Shown here: positions 27,313-36,253 of the stretch, piece by piece
Layout: every line of letters starts with the position of its first letter
How positions within the stretch are numbered: the stretch's first letter is position 1
Source: an uncultured Collinsella sp.
GTDB lineage: Bacteria; Actinomycetota; Coriobacteriia; Coriobacteriales; Coriobacteriaceae
Direction: 5' to 3'
DNA: 64,000 bases
NCBI GenBank assembly: GCA_937937835.1
Contig: CALDBJ010000127.1
Coordinates: 15,867 to 79,866 of the forward strand
Translations under genes and position numbers: made by a program
The notes under the pieces: generated by a model
What the model saw: only the letters and a program-made list of their open reading frames with translations
Told to the model about the DNA's origin: nothing
Databases searched by the model: none

Positions 27313-28731
27313 ATGGCCTACGACGCCAAGAAAATCTACTACCGCTTCGACGATCACCTGAGCCGCCTGGTTCTGGATTACGAGGCGAGCCGTCAGATTT
27401 CGCCCGAAAGCGAAAACCTCTACCACGGCCTGCCGACCGGCCCGTACGACGAGGGCCTGTTCGTAGAGCATAACGTCAAGCGCGGCCTGCGCAATGCCGA
27501 TGGCTCGGGCGTGGTCGCGGGCCTTACCCGCATCTCGGACGTGCACGGCTACAACAAGGTCGACGGCAAAGTCGTGCCCGACCAGGGCAAGCTTACGCTG
27601 CGCGGCTACAGCATCGAGGACCTGGTCAACAACGCCCAGGCCGAGAATCGCTATGGCTACGAAGAGGTCGCCTACCTGCTCATCACGGGCTCGCTGCCCA
27701 ACAAAGAGGAGCTCGACGGTTTTTGCGGACGTCTGGGCGCTTTTAGGCACCTGAGCGATGAGTACGTCAAAGAGTTCCCCATGACCACGGTGTCGTCGAG
27801 CATCATGAATGTGCTTCAGCGTGCCGTGCTGCTGCTCTACGCCTTCGACGCCGAGCCCGACGCCATTACACCCGAGCACGAAATCGACGTCGCCATCTCC
27901 ATGCTCGCCCGTCTCCCCCGCATCGCCGCCTTCGCGCATATGGCCTCGGTCGCCAAGCGCCGCGGCTCCGAGGTTCATGTACCGCACCCCACACCCGGCC
28001 TCTCCACCGCCGAGACTATCCTGCAGGTGTTGCGCGGCGGCATGGCATTCACCCGCGACGAAGCCATGCTGCTCGACGTGATGCTCATGCTGCATGCCGA
28101 GCACGGCGGCGGCAACAACTCCACGTTTGCCTGCCGCGTGCTGTCCTCCTCGGCCACCGACCCGTATTCCGCCTACGCCGCGGCTATCGGCTCGCTCAAG
28201 GGCCCGCGCCACGGCGGCGCCAACGCCAAGGTCGTGTCCATGCACGAGGACATCCGTGCGCACGTCTCCAATTGGGAGGACGAGGACGAGGTCGCGGCCT
28301 ACCTGGGCAAGATCCTCGACAAGCAGGCTTTCGACGGCACGGGCCTCATCTACGGTATGGGCCACGCCGTCTATACGCTCAGCGACCCGCGCGCCGAGGT
28401 GTGCCGCCGTTACGCGCGCACGCTTGCCGCCAAGAAGGACTTGGGCGAGGAGTTCGCACTCATCGAGCGCATCGAGCGCCTGGCCCCGCAAGTGATGCGC
28501 GATCACGGCATGACCAAGCCCATCTGTGCCAACATCGACCTGTACACGGGCTTTATCTACAAGATGCTCGGCGTGCCCGAGACGCTCTTTACGCCGCTGT
28601 TCGCCGTCGCCCGCATGGCCGGCTGGTCCGCGCACCGCATGGAAGAGCTCTTCTGCGCGCACCGCATCATCCGTCCCGCGTATCGCCCGGTTATCGAGCC
28701 GCTGGAGTACAAGCCGCTCGCCGATCGTTAG
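27313..28731 (+). CDS. gltA: Citrate synthase
   Basis: The enzyme condenses acetyl-CoA and oxaloacetate to citrate; with gltBD in the same window it serves 2-oxoglutarate and glutamate synthesis. The 472-residue product has the catalytic residues His264 (LHAEHGGG), His351 (GMGHAVY) and Asp410 (ANIDLYTG). The length and the N-terminal extension place it with the longer Gram-positive and clostridial forms. GGAGAGGAG precedes the ATG. Confidence 0.94.
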   Translation: MAYDAKKIYYRFDDHLSRLVLDYEASRQISPESENLYHGLPTGPYDEGLFVEHNVKRGLRNADGSGVVAGLTRISDVHGYNKVDGKVVPDQGKLTLRGYSIEDLVNNAQAENRYGYEEVAYLLITGSLPNKEELDGFCGRLGAFRHLSDEYVKEFPMTTVSSSIMNVLQRAVLLLYAFDAEPDAITPEHEIDVAISMLARLPRIAAFAHMASVAKRRGSEVHVPHPTPGLSTAETILQVLRGGMAFTRDEAMLLDVMLMLHAEHGGGNNSTFACRVLSSSATDPYSAYAAAIGSLKGPRHGGANAKVVSMHEDIRAHVSNWEDEDEVAAYLGKILDKQAFDGTGLIYGMGHAVYTLSDPRAEVCRRYARTLAAKKDLGEEFALIERIERLAPQVMRDHGMTKPICANIDLYTGFIYKMLGVPETLFTPLFAVARMAGWSAHRMEELFCAHRIIRPAYRPVIEPLEYKPLADR

Positions 28732-28754
28732 GACGCAGACCGTTATAGAACCCG

Positions 28755-28794
28755 AGCGTGGCCAGGGCATCACCGCCCTCGGCCACGCTTTTTA
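28755..28794 (+). terminator. Intrinsic terminator of gltA
   Basis: AGCGTGGCC/GGCCACGCT with a 17-base loop, followed by TTTTTAT, 23 bases after the gltA stop. Confidence 0.88.
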
Positions 28795-28818
28795 TGCCAG
28801 TAGAAAGGATTGCAGCGA

Positions 28819-29661
28819 ATGATTGTGTTTTCCGATATGGATGGAACGCTGCTGACGAGTGATAAGCAGATGAGCGACGCCACCTGGGCAATGCTCGACG
28901 AACTCGCTCGACGTGGGATTGAGTTTGTGCCCTGCACGGGGCGTCCTCTGTCGGGCATCTTTGAGCCCATCCTCGCCCACCCCGCCGTACACTACGCGGT
29001 CTGCGCCAACGGTGCCAGCGTCTGGCAGCTCGACGACGTTGTGCCCACCGATGCCTCGCGTGCCACGCGCATTTTGAGCCGACCGCTCGACCGCGCCATC
29101 GCCCACCGCGTCCATAGCATTGCAGCCGGCCTCGATGTGACCTTCGATATCTTCGCGGACGGGCAGTGCTTCCTCCCCCGCTCGCTCTACGCGCGCCTGG
29201 ACGAATTCTGCGGCGGCGACCCCCACATCGCGGCTTCGCTTAAGCGCACACGAACACCGATCGACATGGATATCGACAGCAAGATCGACGAGGTCGAGAC
29301 ACTCGAACGCATCGCCATGTACTGGCACAACCCGGCCGATCGCGACGCCATCGCGGCGGCGCTCGACACGCTCGAAGGCATTGAGGTCACGCGTTCTTAC
29401 ACCATGAATATCGAGGTCATGGGTAAGGGCGCCACCAAGGGAACGGCCCTCACGTGGCTATGTGAGCATCTGGGCGAGCGTTTCGCCGGCGCCTGGGCGT
29501 TCGGCGACAACATCAACGACATTCCCATGCTGCAGGCAGCGGGCCACGGCATGGCCATGATCAACGCCGAGCCCGAGGACCGCGACGCCGCCGACGCCAT
29601 CACCGAGTTCGACAACGACCACGACGGCGTCGCCCGCACCATCATGGCCGCCCTCGCCTAG
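28819..29661 (+). CDS. HAD-superfamily (Cof-type) phosphatase
   Basis: The 280-residue product has HAD motif I in FSDMDGTLL (Asp6 and Asp8), a type IIB cap, a conserved Lys in GKGATKGTAL and motif IV GDNINDIPML. Cof-type enzymes dephosphorylate small phosphates such as sugar phosphates or flavin nucleotides; the substrate cannot be read here. The start at 28819 is used because AAAGGA lies 10 bases upstream; a TTG three codons earlier is too close to it. Its TAG stop codon is part of an inverted repeat (family E) at 29658. Confidence 0.88.
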   Translation: MIVFSDMDGTLLTSDKQMSDATWAMLDELARRGIEFVPCTGRPLSGIFEPILAHPAVHYAVCANGASVWQLDDVVPTDASRATRILSRPLDRAIAHRVHSIAAGLDVTFDIFADGQCFLPRSLYARLDEFCGGDPHIAASLKRTRTPIDMDIDSKIDEVETLERIAMYWHNPADRDAIAAALDTLEGIEVTRSYTMNIEVMGKGATKGTALTWLCEHLGERFAGAWAFGDNINDIPMLQAAGHGMAMINAEPEDRDAADAITEFDNDHDGVARTIMAALA

Positions 29662-29699
29662 TCATTGGGGCGTTCTTGAATGACTAGTCGTTGGGGACA
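29658..29699 (+). repeat. Inverted repeat family E, left copy
   Basis: 42 bp beginning CTAGTCATTGGGG and ending CGTTGGGGACA. The right copy at 30731-30773 is on the opposite strand and matches at about 38 positions. It is followed by a second hairpin, GGGGACAGTC/GACTGTCCCC (29693-29731). The TAG stop of the upstream HAD gene lies in its first bases. Confidence 0.85.
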
Positions 29700-29768
29700 G
29701 TCTTCGCGAAAAAGCTGCAAGGACTGTCCCCCACTGCCGACAGAAAAGGAACGTCCCCATCTGCCGGA

Positions 29769-30563
29769 TTAGGAGAGACTCTCCAGCACGCGACGGAGCT
29801 CCTGCTGGACGGCGTGGTCGCGATTACAACCCACCACGCGATCGGCCACCGCCTTGAGCGCGGGGCGCGCGTTTTCCATCGCGCAGCCCGTACCGACAAA
29901 GCGAATGATCTCGTAGTCGTTCATCGAGTCGCCAAACGCCATGACCTCGTCGCGTCCAATGCCGTAATGCTCCGCGAGCTGCGCGATACCCGAGGCCTTC
30001 GACACACCAGGCTGCATGGCATCGATCCACGCGTTGCCCGAAGGCGCAAAAGTAAAGAGCTGACCAAGTTCGCGCTGTAGCACGTACGCACTGTCCATAA
30101 CCGCACTGTCGTCGCAAAAGATACTCGCTTTGATGATATTTACGCTGGGGTCGGGCAGCTCCCAAATGCGCTCGGCATTGGGAAGGTCCTTATCGACCTC
30201 ACGCACGAACTTGCACTCGTCATCGAGCAGGAAGGACTTGGTTCGGTCAAAGAGCGCAAGATGCAGATTGGGAAACGTCCTGACGGCTTGGGCGAGCCTT
30301 CGAATCGCCAGGTGCGAATACACCTCGCGATCTACCATCTTACCGTCGGCGTAGACCTGGGCGCCGTTAGCGGCGACAAAGTCCATCTTGTCGCGAACGG
30401 GCGCAAAGAACTCGCACAGGCGATCGTAGCGACGACCTGACGATGCGGCGAAATGCACGCCATGCTCGTGTAGCGCCAGAATCAGTTCGTAGGTCTCGGG
30501 AGGCACCTGGCCGTTTTCGTCAAGCAGTGTGCCGTCCATATCGGATGCAATCAGTTTAAACAT
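29769..30563 (-). CDS. HAD-superfamily (Cof-type) phosphatase between inverted repeats
   Basis: The 264-residue product has motif I ASDMDGTLL (Asp8, Asp10), SSGRR (motif II), a type IIB cap, and motif IV AFGDSMNDYE. It is a close family relative of the neighbouring HAD protein on the other strand but differs in sequence, so it is not a recent duplicate. It is enclosed by family E inverted repeats, and its ribosome binding site (AAGGGAG) lies in the 3' arm of a 26-bp hairpin. The substrate is unknown. Confidence 0.88.
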   Translation of the reverse strand: MFKLIASDMDGTLLDENGQVPPETYELILALHEHGVHFAASSGRRYDRLCEFFAPVRDKMDFVAANGAQVYADGKMVDREVYSHLAIRRLAQAVRTFPNLHLALFDRTKSFLLDDECKFVREVDKDLPNAERIWELPDPSVNIIKASIFCDDSAVMDSAYVLQRELGQLFTFAPSGNAWIDAMQPGVSKASGIAQLAEHYGIGRDEVMAFGDSMNDYEIIRFVGTGCAMENARPALKAVADRVVGCNRDHAVQQELRRVLESLS

Positions 30564-30568
30564 AGAAA

Positions 30569-30630
30569 AGCTCCCTTCGGGCTTGTTGGAATCGAACGTG
30601 TATCCGATTCCAACGTACCCAAAGGGAGCT
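30569..30630 (-). promoter_or_regulatory. Long 5'-UTR hairpin that covers the ribosome binding site of the HAD gene
   Basis: The arms 30605-30630 and 30569-30594 (minus-strand order) pair at 22 of 26 positions around a 10-base loop. The 3' arm ends with AAGGGAGCT, which contains the Shine-Dalgarno sequence 7 bases before the ATG. In the mRNA this would hide the ribosome binding site unless the stem is opened. There is no T-run, so it is not a terminator. Confidence 0.7.
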
Positions 30631-30730
30631 CAAATAAGACTCCGCGGGCGTAAACGTTACAAGGACCTGGCAAATAGCTCACACATGCCAGAGGTCCTAC
30701 GGTCGCGGCGTCAGGCAGCCCGCCAAAGAG

Positions 30731-30773
30731 TGTCCCCAACGACTAGTCGTTTAAGAACGTCCCCGATGACTAG
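30731..30773 (-). repeat. Inverted repeat family E, right copy
   Basis: 43 bp, inverted relative to 29658-29699. On the minus strand it starts CTAGTCATCGGGGACG. The stop codon of adenine deaminase (TAG, read on the minus strand at 30772-30770) lies in its outer end. Confidence 0.85.
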
Positions 30774-32590
30774 TCGGCGTAGGTGAAGGTTGTGACGTCG
30801 AACATGCCCTCGGGGCGGATGCGGAGCGTCGGGATGACCGGCAGGGGCAGGAAGATGATGCCCATGATGGGGTCGAGCGGCGGCTCAATACCCATGGCGC
30901 GCGCCTTGACCATAAAGTCGTCGTGCTGCGCCGCAACGTCTTCGGCCGTGCCCTCGCTCATCAGGCCGCCGAGCGCCAGCGGAATGCGCGCCACGACCTC
31001 GCCGTTGCGCACCAGCACGTGGCCGCCCTGGCCCACGGCCTCAACGGCAGCCATCATATCCGCCGCATTGTCGCCCACGACGCACACGTTGTGCGAGTCG
31101 TGGCCGATCGTGGAGGCAATGGCGCCGCCCGTGATGGTAAAGCCGCGCACCCAACCACGGCCGATATGCTTGCCGACCAAGCCCAGACCCGCGGGGCCGT
31201 CGCCGTCGGCGCCCTCGGCCTGCAGCGACACGCCACGGCCATGGCGCTCAATCAGCATAATGCGGCGCAAGTCCTCGTCAGTCTCAGGACGAACCATACC
31301 CGTGATGGCCTTACCCGGCACCACGTCAATCACAGCCTCGCCCGGCTTAAAGGCATAGTCGAACACGTCGAGCGATAGCTTCGGCAGTTTAACGGAAGCA
31401 CGCAGCTCATCGGCAAGGGCCGCAACCTCGGCCATCTCGGGTGCAATCTCGCCCACAAAGGTGCCGTCCTGCGCCACCAGGGCACCGGCGGCATATACGC
31501 GATGCGGAGCCTTAGCAAACGTCAGGTCATCGAGCAACAGCAGGTCAGCGCGCTTGCCCGGGGCGATTGCGCCGCGGAGCTCGTGCGGGTCGCGACAACC
31601 GTGGTCCAGACCAAACGCCTCGGCCGTAGAAAGGGACGCCATAGAGATGGCAACCACGGGGTCAATACCGGCCTCGATAGCCACGCGGCAGGCGTTGTCG
31701 ATCATACCGGTCGAAAGCGCATCGGAGGGAGCACGGTCGTCAGTCGCAAAACAGCAGCGGCGGGCGCGCGCGGGATTCTCCAGCAGCATCGGGGACAAAT
31801 TGGCCAGGTCGTGGCTGCACGTGCCCTCACGCAGCATCACATACATGCCGCGGGATAGCTTGTCGAGCGCCTCCTCGGGAATCGTCGACTCGTGGTCGGC
31901 GATAATGCCCGCTGCGGCATAGGCGTTGAGGTCCTTACCGGCAACGAGCGGCGCATGGCCGTCGACCTGCTTGGACGGCGTCTGGTTGGCAGCATCGATG
32001 CGAGCACAGGTCTCGGGGTCGGCCATAAAGACGCCCGGCAGGTTCATCATTTCGCCCAGGCCAAAGACATCGCCCGGATGCTCGGCAAAAAACGCCTGCA
32101 TATCGGCAGCCGAAATAACGGCACCGGCCTGCTCGTCGGGCAGTGCGGGCACGCACGAAGGCATCATGTACTTGATGGAGATGGGTGCGCGGCGGCCGTC
32201 CTCGATCATAAAGCGCAAGCCGTCGAGACCGGCAACATTGGCAATCTCGTGGCTGTCGGCAATGGCGGTGGTAGTACCGCGCGTCGCGGCCATGCGAGCA
32301 TACTCGGCGGGACGGATGTTCGAAGACTCGATATGCAAATGCCCGTCAATAAAACCGGGAGCGAGATAGCGACCCTGGCAGTCGATGACCTCAGTTGCCT
32401 CGTAGGTGCCAGCGGCATCGTCGCGACCATCGTAGAGCACGCCGACGATCACACCGTCCTTGACGGCAACGCTACCGGGCGCCACACGCTGGCCATACAC
32501 GTCGACGATCTGCGCATTGGTAAACAGCGTGTCGACGGGCACGCGGCCCTCGGCAGCGTCGATCACAGTCCTCATGACCTCAACGGACAT
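30770..32590 (-). CDS. ade: Adenine deaminase
   Basis: The enzyme turns adenine into hypoxanthine and ammonia for purine salvage or breakdown. The 606-residue product belongs to the amidohydrolase superfamily: YLAPGFIDGHLHIESS carries the metal-binding histidines, DGHAPLVAGKDLNAYAAAGI and DDRAPSDAL are further active-site segments, and a C-terminal domain with the VGKHIGRGWVRGFTITGG block completes it. Length and motifs fit the bacterial Ade family. The start at 32590 (MSVEVMRTV) follows AAAGGAGT. It may feed the purine-degrading genes at 54-60 kb. Confidence 0.93.
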   Translation of the reverse strand: MSVEVMRTVIDAAEGRVPVDTLFTNAQIVDVYGQRVAPGSVAVKDGVIVGVLYDGRDDAAGTYEATEVIDCQGRYLAPGFIDGHLHIESSNIRPAEYARMAATRGTTTAIADSHEIANVAGLDGLRFMIEDGRRAPISIKYMMPSCVPALPDEQAGAVISAADMQAFFAEHPGDVFGLGEMMNLPGVFMADPETCARIDAANQTPSKQVDGHAPLVAGKDLNAYAAAGIIADHESTIPEEALDKLSRGMYVMLREGTCSHDLANLSPMLLENPARARRCCFATDDRAPSDALSTGMIDNACRVAIEAGIDPVVAISMASLSTAEAFGLDHGCRDPHELRGAIAPGKRADLLLLDDLTFAKAPHRVYAAGALVAQDGTFVGEIAPEMAEVAALADELRASVKLPKLSLDVFDYAFKPGEAVIDVVPGKAITGMVRPETDEDLRRIMLIERHGRGVSLQAEGADGDGPAGLGLVGKHIGRGWVRGFTITGGAIASTIGHDSHNVCVVGDNAADMMAAVEAVGQGGHVLVRNGEVVARIPLALGGLMSEGTAEDVAAQHDDFMVKARAMGIEPPLDPIMGIIFLPLPVIPTLRIRPEGMFDVTTFTYAD

Positions 32591-32752
32591 ACATACTCCT
32601 TTAACCGTAGAAAAAAGCTGCGGAGCGGACGAGCCTTCACCGCAGCAAGCCAACAGCCATTGTATGCCCAAACGATGGGTCAACAATACGCCTCTCCGCT
32701 TAACGGCACCGCCAAATGATCCCTCCGTCCCCATGGGATCGTCGTAACCAAA

Positions 32753-32785
32753 AAGGCCGCAGTCGGGATTCCCGGCTGCGGCCTT
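32753..32785 (-). terminator. Intrinsic terminator of tyrS
   Basis: AAGGCCGCAG/CTGCGGCCTT stem, with further CGGG/CCCG pairing inside, is followed on the minus strand by TTTTTGG, 28 bases after the tyrS stop. Confidence 0.88.
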
Positions 32786-32812
32786 ATTGCACTTGTGAGG
32801 TCAACTCGCTCG

Positions 32813-34024
32813 TTAGACCAACTTGAAGCCCTTGCGCTTGCCTACGGAGAGGGTGTCGCCCAGTTTGAGGGCGCTGGGATCGATGTTATAGCTCTTGGGA
32901 GCCACGGCCTTGCCGTTGATCTTGACGCCGCCGCCGTCGATATCGCGACGAGCCTGGCCGGCGCTCGCCGAAAGACCCAGGTCCTTGAGCAGGCCGGCGA
33001 GGTAGATCTGGCCCTCGTCGTTAACAGTCAGCTCAACGTGCTTCTCGGGGAAGTCGGCGAGCTGGCCCTCCTTGAACACGCGGTCGAACTCGGCCTGAGC
33101 CTCGTCGCCGGCACCGGCGCCGTGGTAGGTGTCGCACAGGTCGCGGCCCAGAGCGCGCTTGAGCTCGTAGGGGTCGGCAGAACCATCGGCCAGGGCGGCG
33201 TCGATCTTGTCGACCTCGGCCGGGGTGAGCGAGCTGGCCAGACGATAGTACTTGCCGATCATCTCGTCGGGAATGGACATGGTCTTGCCGAACATGTCCT
33301 TGGGCGCGTCGGTCAGGCCGATGTAGTTACCGTAGGACTTGGACATCTTACGAACGCCATCGGTGCCCTCGAGCAGCGGCATGGTGAGCGCGATCTGGGG
33401 CTCCATGCCCATCTTCTCCATGAGCTCACGGCCGGCGAGCAGGTTGAAGAGCTGATCGGTGCCGCCCATCTCCACGTCGGCCTTGATCTGCACGGAGTCG
33501 AAGGCCTGCATCACGGGATACAGGAACTCATGCAGGGCGATCGGCGTCTGAGACTGGTAGCGCTTGGTAAAGTCATCGCGCTCAAGGATGCGGGCGACGG
33601 TGAACTTGGAGCACACCTGCAGCAGGCCGGCCAGGTCCATCGAAAGGATCCAGTCGCCGTTGTGCACGATGGTGGTCTTCTCGGGATCCAGGATCTTCAT
33701 GGCCTGGCTCACGTAGGTCTCGGCGTTGGCCTCGATCTGCTCCTGCGAAAGCTGCGGACGCGTGGAGTTCTTGCCCGAAGGATCGCCGATCAGCGCGGTG
33801 CCGTTACCGATGATAAGGGTGACGTTGTGGCCCAGGTCCTGGAACTGACGCATCTTGCGCAGGGGCACGGCATGTCCCAAGTGCAGGTCGGGGCTGGTGG
33901 GATCGACGCCGAGCTTGATGTTGAGGGGCTCGCCCTTCTCAAGCTTCTTGCGAAGGTCGGCCTCGGGGACGATCTGCGCGGCGCCCGAGGTGATGATACG
34001 CATTTGCTCGTCGACAGACAGCAT
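32813..34024 (-). CDS. tyrS: Tyrosyl-tRNA synthetase (TyrS2/TyrZ type)
   Basis: The enzyme charges tRNA-Tyr. The 403-residue product has the class I signature HLGH (residues 48-51) in GVDPTSPDLHLGH and the KMSKS loop near residue 227 (GVRKMSKSYGNY). A C-terminal S4 RNA-binding domain runs from about 340 (GLSASAGQARRDIDGGGVKINGK). The early DPTxPDLHLGH block is that of the second bacterial TyrRS clade. No T-box leader is evident upstream. Confidence 0.95.
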   Translation of the reverse strand: MLSVDEQMRIITSGAAQIVPEADLRKKLEKGEPLNIKLGVDPTSPDLHLGHAVPLRKMRQFQDLGHNVTLIIGNGTALIGDPSGKNSTRPQLSQEQIEANAETYVSQAMKILDPEKTTIVHNGDWILSMDLAGLLQVCSKFTVARILERDDFTKRYQSQTPIALHEFLYPVMQAFDSVQIKADVEMGGTDQLFNLLAGRELMEKMGMEPQIALTMPLLEGTDGVRKMSKSYGNYIGLTDAPKDMFGKTMSIPDEMIGKYYRLASSLTPAEVDKIDAALADGSADPYELKRALGRDLCDTYHGAGAGDEAQAEFDRVFKEGQLADFPEKHVELTVNDEGQIYLAGLLKDLGLSASAGQARRDIDGGGVKINGKAVAPKSYNIDPSALKLGDTLSVGKRKGFKLV

Positions 34025-34120
34025 TGGGTATCCTCCTTTTGCTATAGCACCCTCGCCGGATACGGCGGTGCTGGAAGTCCATAAACTCTCATATTATAAC
34101 AAACTGACGCGACGCGGCAC

Positions 34121-36091
34121 CTACGACAGGAAAATCCTCGTCCTGCCGCACGCGTCAACGGCGACCGGCAGACGCGTACCGTCATGTTCAACTAAATAGC
34201 GCGTTTGCTGACGACGAGAGCAGTCACGACAATGGACCTGCCCCGTCGCATCGGTGGCGCAGACGCCCTCGGCGGTCAGCAGGCAGTGCTCGCACACCAT
34301 AAGCTCGGGACGGTCGGCGTCGACCGGACCCAAGACGCCGGGTTCAGCAGCCAGTTCGGCAATACGCTCCGCATCATTGCCGAGCAACTCGGCCGGCAAG
34401 TACACCCGCCCCGCACCAAGCCCACGCAGCCAGACAAGCGTGGCCCGGTTGGCGCAAAACACTGGCGCCGCCACATCAAACGCCACGCCCAACTCACGCG
34501 CCATCGCAGCCTGTCCCAAATTGCGGCAGACCACACGCCCGGCACGCTGCATCAGCGAGCGGGTCCGCTCGACGTCGCCCCCGCGACAGACCTCATCGAG
34601 CACCACGGTCGCATCGGACAGGTCGAGCTCGTCACACGGGTCGGCATCCATCAGCTCCCAGGCAAAGAACATACGAGCCAAAGCCCCCTGCTCCGCCGAC
34701 TCCGCCAGTCCCGCCGCCGGCACATCGCCAGCGACAACGGAGCCCTCAAACGGCAGCACTTCAACGGCGCGAGCAGCAGGCACGACCGCATCGGCCTCGG
34801 CATGCATGCGCTCCAGGGCCGCCGTCGTCTGATCCAACACGCCGGCGCTGCGAATCAGGTAAACCTCGCAGCCCGCGTCCACCTTACGCTTGCAATGCAC
34901 GACGACGCGCTTCCCCGCTGCGGCATCCACCGGGCAGGGCACCTGCGGCCAGCGCTTGGGCACATCGGGACGCGCGTCGGCACCCGGATAGAACCGAATC
35001 TCGAGCGTGTCACCCGCCGCCACGGCGGCATCGAGCTCGACGGTCACTTCCTCGTGGCCAACGGCCACCAGGCGTCCCACGCGCACACCTTGGTTGATCG
35101 CACGCTCAAAGCTCATAAGCTCGGCGCCCGAACGCCCCCGCAGATACGCGTCGGTAAACCCGCGGTTGAACGACCGGCCCAGCTCACGTTCAAGCTCTTC
35201 CACGGCATCGAGGTCCCACGCGCCGTCGCGCAGCATATCGAGTGCCCGGCGCCACACCCGCACCACGTTGAATACGTAATCGGGGTTCTTCATGCGCCCC
35301 TCGATCTTGAGCGACGCCACGCCGGCATCTACAAGCTCGGGCAGATGCGCAATACCCAGATAGTCACGCGGGCACAGCAGGCGATCTCCCTCGACGGCGA
35401 CAACGCTCTCCCCCGCCTCGTCCACCAGGTCGTACGCCAGACGGCACGGCTGCGTGCAGTCGCCGCGCATCGCCGAGCGCCCACGCCGCAGGGCCGAGAA
35501 CTCGCACGCCCCCGAATAGCCGATGCAAATCGCACCGTGGCAGAATACCTCGATGGGCACGCCCGTGGCACATAGCGCCGCAATCTCGTCGACCGCCAGC
35601 TCGCGTGCCGTCGTCACGCGCTCGACCCCCAGCTCATCGGCGGCAAGCCGCACGGCGCCTTCGCTATGAACGCCCGCCTGCGTAGACAGGTGAATCTCGA
35701 CCCCGGGAATCGCCGCGCGCAGCGCGCAGGCCAACCCGGCATCGGCGACAATCAGAGCATCGGCGCCCAGCTCCAGTGCATGGGCTCCCAACGCCACCGC
35801 GTCGGACAGTCCATCGTCAAACACGAACACGTTGAGCGTCACGTACACACGCACGCCATGGGCATGCGCCACGGCGCAGCCGCACGCAAACTCGTCATCC
35901 GTAAAGCCATGGGCGCTCACACGGGCGTTAAAGCCGCCCAACCCCGCATAGATGGCATCGGTACCCGCGGCGATGGCCGCAAGCATCTGGTCGAGCCCGC
36001 CCGCCGGCGCCAGCAGCTCGGGCAGCGCCGCACCGACAGCATCCAATCCAGTCTCGTATTGTCCGCTCGGCCCCATCGCCCGAATCGCCAT
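34121..36091 (-). CDS. U32 family protein with DUF3656 domain (RlhA-like)
   Basis: The 656-residue product has a TIM-barrel-like N-terminal half (LLAPAGGLDQMLAAIAAGTDAIYAGL), the U32 signature VFCHGAICIGYSGACEFS, and cysteine clusters GDCTQPCR and CPRDYL. The C-terminal half is of the DUF3656 type and ends with a CEHC...CRDC motif. Family members such as RlhA and TrhP hydroxylate rRNA or tRNA bases rather than act as peptidases. The cysteines probably bind iron-sulfur. The start at 36091 follows AAGGAG; an alternative lies nine codons upstream. It is divergent from the PBP gene. Confidence 0.85.
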   Translation of the reverse strand: MAIRAMGPSGQYETGLDAVGAALPELLAPAGGLDQMLAAIAAGTDAIYAGLGGFNARVSAHGFTDDEFACGCAVAHAHGVRVYVTLNVFVFDDGLSDAVALGAHALELGADALIVADAGLACALRAAIPGVEIHLSTQAGVHSEGAVRLAADELGVERVTTARELAVDEIAALCATGVPIEVFCHGAICIGYSGACEFSALRRGRSAMRGDCTQPCRLAYDLVDEAGESVVAVEGDRLLCPRDYLGIAHLPELVDAGVASLKIEGRMKNPDYVFNVVRVWRRALDMLRDGAWDLDAVEELERELGRSFNRGFTDAYLRGRSGAELMSFERAINQGVRVGRLVAVGHEEVTVELDAAVAAGDTLEIRFYPGADARPDVPKRWPQVPCPVDAAAGKRVVVHCKRKVDAGCEVYLIRSAGVLDQTTAALERMHAEADAVVPAARAVEVLPFEGSVVAGDVPAAGLAESAEQGALARMFFAWELMDADPCDELDLSDATVVLDEVCRGGDVERTRSLMQRAGRVVCRNLGQAAMARELGVAFDVAAPVFCANRATLVWLRGLGAGRVYLPAELLGNDAERIAELAAEPGVLGPVDADRPELMVCEHCLLTAEGVCATDATGQVHCRDCSRRQQTRYLVEHDGTRLPVAVDACGRTRIFLS

Positions 36092-36253
36092 CGACAAACT
36101 CCTTACCAAGGTATGCATTCACTCTGAAAAATGCCGTCTTCCAGCATACACGAGGCCTCGCGCGCCCCGTTTGGTTTATCGTGTAATAACTTATGTCCAT
36201 CCTGCCCCGACGGCACATCCACCGTCCGGCACGACATACATGGAGGTCAATAT

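Noticed and set aside
26761..28773. 670-residue frame antisense to gltA and the ACT gene
   Set aside because: It is a shadow of citrate synthase and its neighbour.
34025..34120. T-box or other riboswitch leader before tyrS
   Set aside because: The short upstream space has no T-box sequence or specifier stem.
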